A DNA stretch of 64,000 nucleotides. It comes from Aquificaceae bacterium (GTDB lineage Bacteria; Aquificota; Aquificia; Aquificales; Aquificaceae). The notes under the pieces are model-generated. The model was not told the origin of the DNA, made no database searches, and saw only the letters and a list, made by a program, of their open reading frames with translations. The first letter of the stretch is position 1; the number at the start of each line of letters is the position of its first letter. This document shows positions 30,402 through 37,802 of the stretch, in pieces. Where the stretch lies: contig JALSHV010000008.1 of assembly GCA_026981975.1 (NCBI GenBank), forward strand, positions 18,511-82,510, in the 5' to 3' direction. The translations under genes were made by a program, and so were the position numbers.

Positions 30402-30431
30402 TAGTGAGATATTTTAAAGTATTTTTATAAA

Positions 30432-31217
30432 ATGCTCATCGGTCTAATAGCTGGTAGTGGAAAACTTCCTGAGATTTTCAAAGGGGAAGCTGTTCGTAGG
30501 GGATTTAAAGTAGTTTCCGTGGGAGTTAAGGATATTACAGATATGAAAACAGACGAAGTGTTTCCACTGGGTAAGGTGGGAAGTGTTTTAAAGTTTTTCA
30601 AAAAAAACAGAGTTTCCAGTATTGTCATGTTGGGTAAATTTGAGCATAATTTGCTCTTTTCTAATTTTTTGAATTTTGATATGCAAGCTCTTTCCATTCT
30701 ACGAAGAGCCAAGGACAGAAAACCGGCAAGTCTTATAAAAGCGTTTATAGATTTCTTTGAAGAGAAAGGATTTGAATTTATTGATCCCAGTCCTTTCCTT
30801 GAATCTCTTTTAGCGGAAGAAGGAATCTTAAACAGAATAAAACCTTCCGAAAAGGCTTTTGAAGACGGTATATTCGGATTTCCTCTTGCAAAAGATATAG
30901 CAGAAATGGATATAGGACAAACCTTAGTTGTAAAGGATAAGTCCGTAGTAGCTGTTGAAGCTATGGAAGGAACTCAAAAAACCATAGAAAGGGCTGGTAA
31001 AATAGCAGGTAAAGGTATTCGGGTAATTAAAGTAGCAAGGAAAAAACAAGATTTCAGAATAGATGTTCCCGCTGTGGGACTTGATACACTAAAGGTTATG
31101 AAATTAGCAGGTGCTGATGCTCTTTTCTTAGAAGCGGGTAAGGTATATATAATAGAAAAGTCTGTATTCCTTCGGCAAGCTGATAGGTATAAAATTTCTG
31201 TAATAGGGTTGAAATGA
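30432..31217 (+). CDS. lpxI: UDP-2,3-diacylglucosamine pyrophosphatase LpxI
   Basis: Hydrolyses UDP-2,3-diacylglucosamine to lipid X in lipid A synthesis; LpxI replaces the unrelated LpxH in many non-enteric bacteria. 261 residues of the DUF1009 family: N-terminal IGLIAGSGKLPEIF, internal SIVMLGKFEHN, and the C-terminal domain with GTQKTIERAG and KQDFRIDVPAVG. Divergent from rng with 30 nt between starts and no Shine-Dalgarno site. It overlaps the next gene by 4 nt. Confidence 0.92.
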   Translation: MLIGLIAGSGKLPEIFKGEAVRRGFKVVSVGVKDITDMKTDEVFPLGKVGSVLKFFKKNRVSSIVMLGKFEHNLLFSNFLNFDMQALSILRRAKDRKPASLIKAFIDFFEEKGFEFIDPSPFLESLLAEEGILNRIKPSEKAFEDGIFGFPLAKDIAEMDIGQTLVVKDKSVVAVEAMEGTQKTIERAGKIAGKGIRVIKVARKKQDFRIDVPAVGLDTLKVMKLAGADALFLEAGKVYIIEKSVFLRQADRYKISVIGLK

Positions 31218-31519
31218 AACACGATTGGGAATCTTACAAGGAAAAAGTTTACGAACTGAAAGGATTGCTTAAAAACGTAAATAAGGGAAGCAATGTTGAT
31301 GTTGATGTTCTTATTCCCTCCGACAAGGATTACAGCTCTGAAAAGGGAATTCCTTATGTTCGCATACGCTATTACATAAACGATCACTTTCAAGAAAGGA
31401 AAATAGAGCTTTACGAACATTATCTCAAAAGAGATTTGGAAGATCTTATGAATTTAATAGAACACTTTATACAGGAATTTGAAATGGAAATTGATCAAAG
31501 CCAATACGGTGGAGGTTAA
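31214..31519 (+). CDS. uncharacterised 101-residue protein coupled to lpxI
   Basis: Begins in an ATGA overlap with the lpxI stop. Soluble, charged, no signal or membrane segment; predicted mostly helical at both ends with a strand-rich middle (YVRIRYYINDHFQERKIEL). The C-terminus is acidic with a YGGG end. No domain recognised. tRNA-Ser starts 11 nt after the stop. Confidence 0.6.
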   Translation: MKHDWESYKEKVYELKGLLKNVNKGSNVDVDVLIPSDKDYSSEKGIPYVRIRYYINDHFQERKIELYEHYLKRDLEDLMNLIEHFIQEFEMEIDQSQYGGG

Positions 31520-31529
31520 AAACGCAAAA

Positions 31530-31619
31530 GGAGGGGTGGCCGAGCGGACGAAGGCGGGGGATTTGAAATCCCTTGCAGGGTTCTAAGCCCTGCCGTGGGT
31601 TCGAATCCCACCCCCTCCG
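31530..31619 (+). tRNA. tRNA-Ser (anticodon TGA)
   Basis: Acceptor GGAGGGG (31530-31536) pairs with CCCCTCC (31612-31618), discriminator G at 31619. Anticodon loop TTTGAAA gives TGA. The long variable arm (GCAGGGTTCTAAGCCCTGC, a clean hairpin) marks class II tRNA-Ser, and the T arm is GTGGGTTCGAATCCCAC. CCA is not encoded. It lies between the lpxI unit and the flagellin promoter. Confidence 0.97.
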
Positions 31620-31636
31620 TAATTCTGTGCCAGTTT

Positions 31637-31661
31637 TAAAAATTTCTATCTGAGCCGATAT
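31637..31661 (+). promoter_or_regulatory. probable FliA (sigma-28) promoter of flagellin
   Basis: TAAA (31637-31640) and GCCGATAT (31654-31661) match the sigma-28 consensus TAAA / GCCGATAA. The gap is 13 bp, two less than the usual 15, but the -10 octamer is a near-perfect match in the right place: 36 nt before the flagellin ATG, with AAAGGAGGT between. Confidence 0.7.
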
Positions 31662-31697
31662 AGATAACTGACTGAAAATTCAAAGGAGGTGTCAGCC

Positions 31698-33353
31698 ATG
31701 GCTCTGAGAATTAACTTTAACTATTCAGCGGCGGTTACTCACACCGCCCTGAGGCAGAATGAAAGGCTTATGAACAAATCTCTTTTAAGATTGTCCACCG
31801 GACTGAGAATCTTGAATGCCGCGGACGATTCCGCAGGGTTGTTCATTGCGGATCAGCTTGCCCTTGTCTCCGCCGGTCTTGAACAGGGTAACAGGAATAT
31901 TCAAACGGGAATATCAGCTCTTCAAATAGCGGAAAATTCAGCGGGACAGATCTACAACAGACTTAAGGAAATCTACGTGAAAGCGGAAAACGCTGCCAAT
32001 GATATCAACGATCCCAACGCAAGAGCTGCGCTTCAGAGAGAGATAAGTAATCTTGTTGATGCTATTCAGAAGATAGGAACGGATACGGAGTATAACGGAA
32101 TAAAGCTATTAGATGGGACATTTGCAGGCAAATACATTCACTACGGTCCGAGAAAAGATCAGGTGATTAATGTTTCCATTGGTGATTTAAGAGCAACAGC
32201 ACTGGGAGCTTATATTGCAACAGGCAACGGCGCTACGAGTAATGTCACGGCAGCCTACGCTACAGGAGGCACTCTTGCAAATCTAACTACTAATCTTGGA
32301 ACTAATTTTGTCTTTGCTAACGGTGAATACGTGAAAGTAGCTGGGGTGAGTGTGTATTCCAATACTTCGGCAACCAACTACCTTGTTGACGCTGCGACTT
32401 TAGCAAACAATATAAATTCAGACACAACAATGCAAAAACTCGGTATAGAAGCCACAGCGAAGAACGAGAGTGTTGCGAATGCATCTTATAATACAAGCAC
32501 GGTTGTGCAAGTTACAGGAGCTGTTGGAACTACAGCAACAACTGTTTCGGTAAGCTTGAACTTCTACATAGGTGACGGGACTAAAACATTTACAGTAAAT
32601 CTTGGGACTATAAACCTTGATTCCGGAGGCAATGAAACCTCTAGAAACATAGCCACTCTTGATGATCTTGTTAATAGAATAAACACTCAAGCAGGAGCTG
32701 TTAACGCACCTATAACTGCGGTTAACGACAATGGAAAACTTAAGCTTGTAACTAACAACGGTGAAACAATAGCAATTGAAGCAAGTATAACAGTTACAGG
32801 TGATGCTTTTTCAAATGCCACTGTTAATTTTGATCAGCTCATTCAGTTTAGCGCCGATGCAACTACAAGAAGTGCTACTCTAACCACTACAAATCCTTAT
32901 GCAGCTGTTGCCAAGGTAGGTAAGGTTGATATAGCAGGAACAGACAGCTTCCTAATTGAATATTCTGGGGTAAGCGGTACTACTGCAGGAAACAAGGGAC
33001 TTGACTTTCAAGTTGCTTCTGGAACCAACGTCGGAATACAAAATCTTTACTCAATAGATGTATCTACTAATGCAAATGCGGAAACAGCACTTCTGATTGT
33101 TAAAAAGGCTGTTCAAAGAGTAGATAAGATTCGTTCTCAAATTGGTGCGGTGATGAATAACCTACAAGCTATATACGACGCTCAAAAAGTGGCTCAGGAC
33201 AACACCAACGAAGCGGAAAACGTCATAAGGAACGTGGACTTTGCCAAAGAGATGGCAACCTTCACCACAATGCAAATAAGAATGCAGTCCAGTATAGCCA
33301 TGCTTGCACAAGCGAACACCCTGCCCCAGTTGGTTTTACAGCTTCTGAGGTAA
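31698..33353 (+). CDS. fliC: flagellin
   Basis: Filament subunit exported by the flagellar type III system. 551 residues from ATG 31698, which sits 7-8 nt after AAAGGAGGT; an in-frame GTG at 31689 inside that site is rejected. The N-terminal D0/D1 (ALRINFNYSAAVTHTALRQN, LRILNAADDSAGLFIADQL) and C-terminal D1/D0 (NLQAIYDAQKVAQDNTNEAE, MLAQANTLPQLVLQLLR) are conserved, framing a Thr/Ala/Asn-rich surface domain from about residue 180 to 430. The conserved ends look richer in G+C than the middle. Driven by a sigma-28-type promoter; a strong hairpin follows the stop. Confidence 0.97.
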   Translation: MALRINFNYSAAVTHTALRQNERLMNKSLLRLSTGLRILNAADDSAGLFIADQLALVSAGLEQGNRNIQTGISALQIAENSAGQIYNRLKEIYVKAENAANDINDPNARAALQREISNLVDAIQKIGTDTEYNGIKLLDGTFAGKYIHYGPRKDQVINVSIGDLRATALGAYIATGNGATSNVTAAYATGGTLANLTTNLGTNFVFANGEYVKVAGVSVYSNTSATNYLVDAATLANNINSDTTMQKLGIEATAKNESVANASYNTSTVVQVTGAVGTTATTVSVSLNFYIGDGTKTFTVNLGTINLDSGGNETSRNIATLDDLVNRINTQAGAVNAPITAVNDNGKLKLVTNNGETIAIEASITVTGDAFSNATVNFDQLIQFSADATTRSATLTTTNPYAAVAKVGKVDIAGTDSFLIEYSGVSGTTAGNKGLDFQVASGTNVGIQNLYSIDVSTNANAETALLIVKKAVQRVDKIRSQIGAVMNNLQAIYDAQKVAQDNTNEAENVIRNVDFAKEMATFTTMQIRMQSSIAMLAQANTLPQLVLQLLR

Positions 33354-33362
33354 TTTAATTTA

Positions 33363-33387
33363 GGAGGGAAGGCTTGTCCTTCCCTCC
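33363..33387 (+). terminator. strong hairpin between flagellin and flaG
   Basis: GGAGGGAAGG (33363-33372), loop CTTGT, CCTTCCCTCC (33378-33387): a perfect 10-bp G/C-rich stem 9 nt after the flagellin stop. No T-run follows, so it is not a classic intrinsic terminator; it may instead stabilise the flagellin mRNA 3' end or partly reduce read-through into flaG. Confidence 0.65.
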
Positions 33388-33408
33388 GCCTTGAAAGGAG
33401 TGCCTGCC

Positions 33409-33777
33409 ATGAGAATTAACGGGAGCGGTTCGGAAGTTGATCTTGAAGTGATCAGGCAGGCAAGCAAACAGATAGAACTTGTCCAAACAACGGAGGGGAT
33501 AAAAAGACAGATAAAAAGAGAAGTTAAGCAAGATATAAAGGAAACCGCACCCAGTAGAGAAGAACTTCAGCGCCTAATACAGGAAATCAGAAGAAAACTT
33601 GATTACTTGAATAAGTATTTGAAGATAGACATTGACGATCAACTGGAGATACCTGTAGTCAAAATCTTTGAAAGAGATACCAATAGACTCATACGACAGA
33701 TACCTCCTGATTATCTTCTTGAATTGATGAAAAAAATAGATCAGATGCTAGGTGTTTTGCTCAGTGAGAGGGTATAG
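33409..33777 (+). CDS. flaG: FlaG-family flagellar protein
   Basis: 122 residues from ATG 33409, preceded by AAAGGAG; an upstream in-frame TTG at 33391 is rejected. FlaG proteins lie between flagellin and fliD in many polar flagellates and affect filament length. Family end-motif visible: DDQLEIPVVKIFERDTNRLIRQIPPDYLLEL region near residues 75-110. It lies 2 nt before fliD, downstream of the flagellin hairpin. Confidence 0.88.
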   Translation: MRINGSGSEVDLEVIRQASKQIELVQTTEGIKRQIKREVKQDIKETAPSREELQRLIQEIRRKLDYLNKYLKIDIDDQLEIPVVKIFERDTNRLIRQIPPDYLLELMKKIDQMLGVLLSERV

Positions 33778-33779
33778 CA

Positions 33780-35111
33780 ATGGCAGGTGAACTTTACATT
33801 TCCGGAATAGCGGGAGTAAACTTTGACGGAGGGGCAATAGTAGATCAAATAATGCAACTCAAATCTATTCCTATAAAGAAACTTCAACAGGAAAAAGCAT
33901 TCATTCAAGCGAAGCTTTCTTCCCTTGCAAACTTGTCCGAAGGAATAGAAAGTTTTCTCTCCCTGTTTGAGAATTTAAACGTTGAAGAGCTGTTTACCTA
34001 TAAAAAAGCGGAAGTTTCCAACAGTGATATCCTTGACGCTACCGCTGATCAGAATGCACCTGATCTTTCCTTTTCAGTTACCGTTAACAGATTATCACAA
34101 ATTGAAATGAGGGTTAGCAACGGTGGTTTTTCTGATCTTGGAGGAACTTTTGCTTCTTCGGGAACACTAACTATAAGCTACGATACCGGTTCCGGGGTTG
34201 AAAGTTTTAACGTAGACTACAGTGCAGGTCAAACTCTTGAGGATTTAGTTAACACTATAAACAACACACAGAGTAGAGTTAAAGCTTCCGTTTATTATGA
34301 CGGTTCAGCTTACAAATTAATGCTTTCAGAAGCCGATGCAGGAGCTTCTACAGTAGAAACGGATACAGCCGGAGGAATTTTTGCTATAAACGTTTCCGGT
34401 CTTCCTTCTGAACTCGGAACGGATCTGGACACTCTTCAAAATGCTCAAAATGCAGAGATAGTAATAGGTTCCGGATCCCCCATAACAAGCCCCTCTAACA
34501 GTTTTGATAATGTAATAAGCGGTATAACTCTGAAAGTGAAAAACACTGGATCAACCACTGTAACCGTCAGTGATGATAGTTCCCAGATAGTTTCCTTCTT
34601 AAATAACTTTGTGAAAAATTACAACTCTACGGTGGAGTTAGTAGATTCTATAACAAAGGGAGAAGGAGCAGTTTTTAAAGCTGATTACACCATAGGAAGT
34701 TTAAAAACAGGTATAACGGACAGACTTGATCCTTTAATAGATCTGGGAATAATAGATTACGGAAGTGAAACCGGGAAAATAAATCTCAGAACCGATAAAC
34801 TCACCGAACTTCTCAGTTCCGATCCTGAAAGGGTAAAGGAAGCTTTAACAAAACTTAGAGATTCTTACAAAAGTTATTTATCAACCCAAAAAGAGTTTTT
34901 CGGTAGTTTTGAAAAGACATACTCTGACAGAATAGAAAGAATAGAAGAACGCATAGGAGAATTAGCTCAGAGATTGGCTCAAGAGGAGAGAGTTTTAAGA
35001 TTAGAATACGCTCGCTTGGAAGCCTTTATAGCACAGGCAAATGAGCTGAGGGAGAGATTAAAGCAGTTTATAGTAACACTTTCTGAAATGACAAAAGGAG
35101 GTGATAAGTAA
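33780..35111 (+). CDS. fliD: flagellar filament cap protein FliD
   Basis: Forms the pentameric cap at the filament tip that places flagellin subunits. 443 residues, within the family range. N-terminal GVNFDGGAIVDQIMQLKSIP is the FliD_N signature; a beta-rich middle domain with DNVISGITLKVK follows, and the C-terminal coiled coil ends RLEAFIAQANELRERLKQF. Overlaps fliS by one base at its stop/start. Confidence 0.95.
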   Translation: MAGELYISGIAGVNFDGGAIVDQIMQLKSIPIKKLQQEKAFIQAKLSSLANLSEGIESFLSLFENLNVEELFTYKKAEVSNSDILDATADQNAPDLSFSVTVNRLSQIEMRVSNGGFSDLGGTFASSGTLTISYDTGSGVESFNVDYSAGQTLEDLVNTINNTQSRVKASVYYDGSAYKLMLSEADAGASTVETDTAGGIFAINVSGLPSELGTDLDTLQNAQNAEIVIGSGSPITSPSNSFDNVISGITLKVKNTGSTTVTVSDDSSQIVSFLNNFVKNYNSTVELVDSITKGEGAVFKADYTIGSLKTGITDRLDPLIDLGIIDYGSETGKINLRTDKLTELLSSDPERVKEALTKLRDSYKSYLSTQKEFFGSFEKTYSDRIERIEERIGELAQRLAQEERVLRLEYARLEAFIAQANELRERLKQFIVTLSEMTKGGDK

Positions 35112-35527
35112 TGAGTCCCGCAGAAGTTTACTTGAAAAATATGGTAGAGAATGCAAATCCTATTCAGCTTTTGCTAATGCTTTACGATAAAGCTCTGGGA
35201 TGTATAGAAGATTCCATAGAAGTCATAGAGAAAGGACTAAATAATCCGCAAAATGTAAAGAGAAAAGCAGAGAACTTGACAAAAGCTATGGATATACTTA
35301 TAGTTCTTAAAAGCTCCTTAGACTCTAAAAAAGGACAAGAAATAGCGGGAAATCTTGACGAAATATACGAAATTCTTATAAATGAAATTGTAAGAGCTAA
35401 TATGAAGAACGATGTAGAAATCTTGAGAAAGATAAAAGTTATTCTTGAAGAACTAAGAGAGGCTTGGGAGGAAGCAGAAAAGAATGTATTCAAAAAAGAG
35501 GAGGTAGTTTTAAAATCAGATGAATAG
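35111..35527 (+). CDS. fliS: flagellar export chaperone FliS
   Basis: Binds the C-terminus of flagellin in the cytoplasm and prevents early polymerisation. 138 residues, helical, with the family start AEVYLKNMVENANPIQLLLMLYDKAL and the ENLTKAMDILIVLKSSLD helix. Lies after fliD in the same message and overlaps the next gene by 8 nt. Paired with the flagellin 1.8 kb upstream. Confidence 0.93.
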   Translation: MSPAEVYLKNMVENANPIQLLLMLYDKALGCIEDSIEVIEKGLNNPQNVKRKAENLTKAMDILIVLKSSLDSKKGQEIAGNLDEIYEILINEIVRANMKNDVEILRKIKVILEELREAWEEAEKNVFKKEEVVLKSDE

Positions 35528-35762
35528 AAATCTGAAAGATCTTTTATTAGAATGTGAGATGCTTTTGGAAAAGGAAGATTTTGACACTCTGATCAAGGTA
35601 TTAGGTGAAATTAATTCAGAAGAGATCAATAATTTAAGTAAAGAGGAATACGAAGAAGCTCTCAAAATAATAGAATTTCTCATAGAAAAAGCGGAAAAAA
35701 AGAAACTCGGTATAGCGGAGAAGCTTATGAACTTTCAGCGCTTTCGTGGATATTTAAAGTAA
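35520..35762 (+). CDS. small helical protein at the FliT position
   Basis: 80 residues, all helical and rich in Glu/Lys, starting inside the end of fliS. FliT, the FliD chaperone, usually occupies this place after fliS, and size and helix content agree. Sequence similarity to FliT is not evident to me, so the name is positional. Its 3' end overlaps convergent moeA by 9 bp. Confidence 0.55.
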   Translation: MNRNLKDLLLECEMLLEKEDFDTLIKVLGEINSEEINNLSKEEYEEALKIIEFLIEKAEKKKLGIAEKLMNFQRFRGYLK

Positions 35763-36974
35763 AAGAACTTCAACTTCTTCCCCTTTTTTAAGCTCCTTAA
35801 CACCTTCGTAAATTATCATATAGCTGTTTGCTCCAACGTAAGAAGAAAGCATGTGGGATTGTTGCTTTTTGGCAGGTTTACATAAAAGAGAACCGTTTTC
35901 AAACCATAACCTCGCCCTTGCAAACTCTCTTCTCTTAGCATCTCTTCTAACATAATCTTCCGTTAGAATTGCTTTTATCTTTTTCTTAAATATATCTTGC
36001 GCTCCTTGCATTTTTCTTATAGCGGGATATACCAATAAATCAAAAGCCACAGCACAAGAAACAGGATTACCCGGAAGACCGAAAAAAAGACCCTTCTTCC
36101 CAAAAGTTCCAAAAAGAACAGGCTTTGCAGGTTTTATTCTGAGCTTATGGAATTTCACTTCAATTCCCGCCTTTTCCGCTAAAAAACGAACGTAATCTTT
36201 ATCTCCCATAGACACTCCACCAGTAGTTATGAAAATATCGTAGTCGTAACACTTCTTTAAGGCTTCCAGAAGTTCTGTAGGATCGTCCGGCACTATTCCT
36301 AAGAGATAAGGGTTTCCACCAGCAGATTCCGTTAAACTCCTAAGCATATGATGGTTAGAACTGCGAATTTGTGATATTCTATTGGAAGCCTCTCCTAACT
36401 CTAACAATTCATCTCCCGTGGAAAGTATCCCTACTCTCGGTTTTCTATAAACTTTAACAACGCTTTTGTTCACTCCACAGAGTAATCCTATTTCATAACC
36501 ACGAAGTTCCGTTCCCTTAGAAAGAACCAGTTCCCCCTTTTTTAAATCCTCTCCCTTCAATCTAATATTTGCACCTTTTTTAAAAGGTTTTTTAATGAAT
36601 ACAAATCCTTCTTCCTCCGAAGTGTATTCTACTGGAACTACAGTATCAGCTCCCGCAGGCAGAGGCGCTCCTGTGAGTATTTTTACAGCTGTTCCCTTTT
36701 CTACCTTTATACTGCTCTCAACACCTGCGGAATATTCTCCTATAATTCTGAGCTTTACAGGGCTTTCTTCAGAAACTTCTTTTATATCTTCACTCCTTAC
36801 AGCAAATCCGTCCATTGCAGAATTGTCAAAAGCAGGTTTATCTGTATCGGAATAAACGTCTTCCGCTAAAATACAGCCTGTAGCTTCGCCTATGAATAAA
36901 ACTTCCGTTTCAGGTGGTGGAATGTGTTTTAAGACAATGTCAAGAGCTTCCTCCACAGGTAAAAGTTCTGACAT
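35754..36974 (-). CDS. moeA: molybdopterin molybdenumtransferase MoeA
   Basis: Inserts molybdate (or tungstate) into adenylated molybdopterin, completing the molybdenum cofactor. 406 residues with the DKPAFDNSAMDGFAVR motif near residue 42, the LTGAPLPAGADTVVPVE segment, the GVSMGDKDYVR catalytic loop, and the GLPGNPVSC motif near 300. GGAGG precedes the ATG. Upstream lies only an insertion-element remnant. Its products serve Mo/W enzymes not present in this window. Confidence 0.95.
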   Translation of the reverse strand: MSELLPVEEALDIVLKHIPPPETEVLFIGEATGCILAEDVYSDTDKPAFDNSAMDGFAVRSEDIKEVSEESPVKLRIIGEYSAGVESSIKVEKGTAVKILTGAPLPAGADTVVPVEYTSEEEGFVFIKKPFKKGANIRLKGEDLKKGELVLSKGTELRGYEIGLLCGVNKSVVKVYRKPRVGILSTGDELLELGEASNRISQIRSSNHHMLRSLTESAGGNPYLLGIVPDDPTELLEALKKCYDYDIFITTGGVSMGDKDYVRFLAEKAGIEVKFHKLRIKPAKPVLFGTFGKKGLFFGLPGNPVSCAVAFDLLVYPAIRKMQGAQDIFKKKIKAILTEDYVRRDAKRREFARARLWFENGSLLCKPAKKQQSHMLSSYVGANSYMIIYEGVKELKKGEEVEVLLL

Positions 36975-37054
36975 TTTAGTCCTCCAAATGCTCTTATTAT
37001 TTTATAGAAAACTCGCGGGCTACGCCTGCAGAAGGCAGTTTAAAATATTAGGCG

Positions 37055-37249
37055 ATGAAAAGCCTGAGATGCTTGACCATAGTTTTAAACAACCTCCCAC
37101 CTGAATACGAAATTGTCCTCGGGTATCTCACATACCACTCAGGTAAACTCTACAACCAGGCACTGTATCTTCTCAAAAACAAGCTCGCTAAAGTCAATAT
37201 GTTTGAACTCTACAATAAACTTAACTCCTCAATTCACCTCAAAGCCCTC
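37055..37249 (+). pseudogene. tnpB: tnpB N-terminal fragment
   Basis: 65 codons from ATG 37055 match the N-terminal helical region of TnpB/OrfB proteins: GYLTYHSGKLYNQALYLLK then ELYNKLNSSIHLKAL. Similarity stops sharply after codon CTC at 37247-37249, at the sequence CCCTC. The natural continuation (QSRTAQIVLDEL...) is found on the other strand beginning at 37687. The frame continues to 37309 but past 37249 it is only the antisense of the inverted core. Confidence 0.75.
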
Positions 37250-37687
37250 TATCCCTATCACCATGAAGTTTCCGGAGTTTGGGTCTATCACCATCACCCT
37301 ATTTCCTGAGTATTCTCTGTTTTCCATTTCGGGTTCGTAGATTATGTGAAGCTCAAACTCCTGCCCTTTAGGGACTATCTGGATATTCCTTATGAGTTTC
37401 TCTTTCAGCTCAAGTCCTGTTTCTATCCAGAGGTATTTAACGTGTATATTATGTTTTTCTCTCAGCCACCTTCTCAGTTCCTTGGACAGGGACAGCCTTA
37501 TCTTGGTGCCTATCACTTTAAAGCCCGTCCTGTCGTAGGTTATGGTTCTGTGGGGTTTTCTCTTGGGTCTGAACCTGGGAGGTTTTATCTCCTGTCCTTT
37601 GAATTTCTGAGGGTTTTTGAGGTATTCAAACCAGTTTTTGTAGGCTCTTACAAGCTCATCAAGGACTATTTGAGCTGTTCTTGACTG
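37250..37687 (-). pseudogene. tnpB: inverted tnpB core fragment
   Basis: 146 codons reading from 37687 down to 37250. It holds the TnpB middle: QSRTAQIVLDELVRAYKNWF, the basic PPRFRPKRKPHRTITYD segment, and the start of the RuvC domain (NRVMVIDPNSGNFMVIGI) with its first Asp. RuvC-II, RuvC-III and the zinc finger are missing. The open frame extends outward to 37741 and 37229, but those ends are antisense of the flanking pieces. The segment is flanked by CCCTC (37245-37249) and its inverse GAGGG (37688-37692). Confidence 0.75.
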
Positions 37688-37783
37688 GAGGGTATAGGCA
37701 GGAGTAGGGGCGGTGTGAACTCGCCCGTGGTGGTAAGGCACCCCTTAGCGGGTGCAGTCCCACCCGAAGCTCCGCATCTCTGA
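37688..37783 (+). pseudogene. tnpB: tnpB C-terminal tail fragment
   Basis: Reading in frame from 37688 gives 31 residues ending AGAVPPEAPHL and TGA at 37781-37783, the tail commonly seen on thermophile IS605 TnpB proteins just before the right-end hairpin. It follows in frame from the inverted core if that core is turned back: KAL-[core]-EGIGRSRGG..., making one 242-residue frame. The catalytic part between RuvC-I and this tail had already been lost in frame. Confidence 0.6.
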
Positions 37784-37788
37784 TGCGG
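37738..37788 (+). ncRNA. IS605 right-end hairpins, likely remnant of the TnpB guide RNA scaffold
   Basis: Two perfect hairpins: GCACCC (37738-37743) / GGGTGC (37750-37755), and CCGCATC (37772-37778) / GATGCGG (37782-37788), followed by GGTAGTTCAC. In IS200/IS605 elements this region is both the transposon right end and the 3' part of the omega-RNA, with the guide starting just beyond. Any guide here would copy the 3' end of the neighbouring gene. Without an intact TnpB it is probably non-functional. Confidence 0.55.
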
Positions 37789-37802
37789 GGTAGTTCACAT
37801 CT

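Larger units (their letters stand above)
37010..37800. mobile_element. degenerate IS200/IS605-family element (tnpB only, rearranged)
   Basis: The 828-bp gap between moeA and the PHP-like gene is filled by this remnant. The left end has short stems (CTGC/GCAG at about 37027-37039 and AGGC/GCCT near 37049-37064). A tnpB N-terminal piece follows on the plus strand, then a 438-bp tnpB core in the opposite orientation, then the tnpB C-terminal tail and a right end with two hairpins. No tnpA is present. It stops at the 3' end of the next gene. Exact ends are uncertain by some bases. Confidence 0.75.

Noticed and set aside
31561..31619. The GCAGGG...CCCTGC hairpin as a terminator or regulatory stem
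   Set aside because: It is the long variable arm of tRNA-Ser.
37229..37741. A 170-residue minus-strand frame read as one complete gene
   Set aside because: Only codons between 37687 and 37250 match TnpB. The outer parts are antisense to the TnpB N-terminal and C-terminal pieces on the plus strand, so this is a scrambled pseudogene.
37010..37800. A TldR-like, nuclease-dead TnpB regulator near flagellin genes
   Set aside because: The idea is tempting because the element lies about 3.7 kb from the flagellin gene, but the core is inverted and no intact protein can be made. Decay is simpler.
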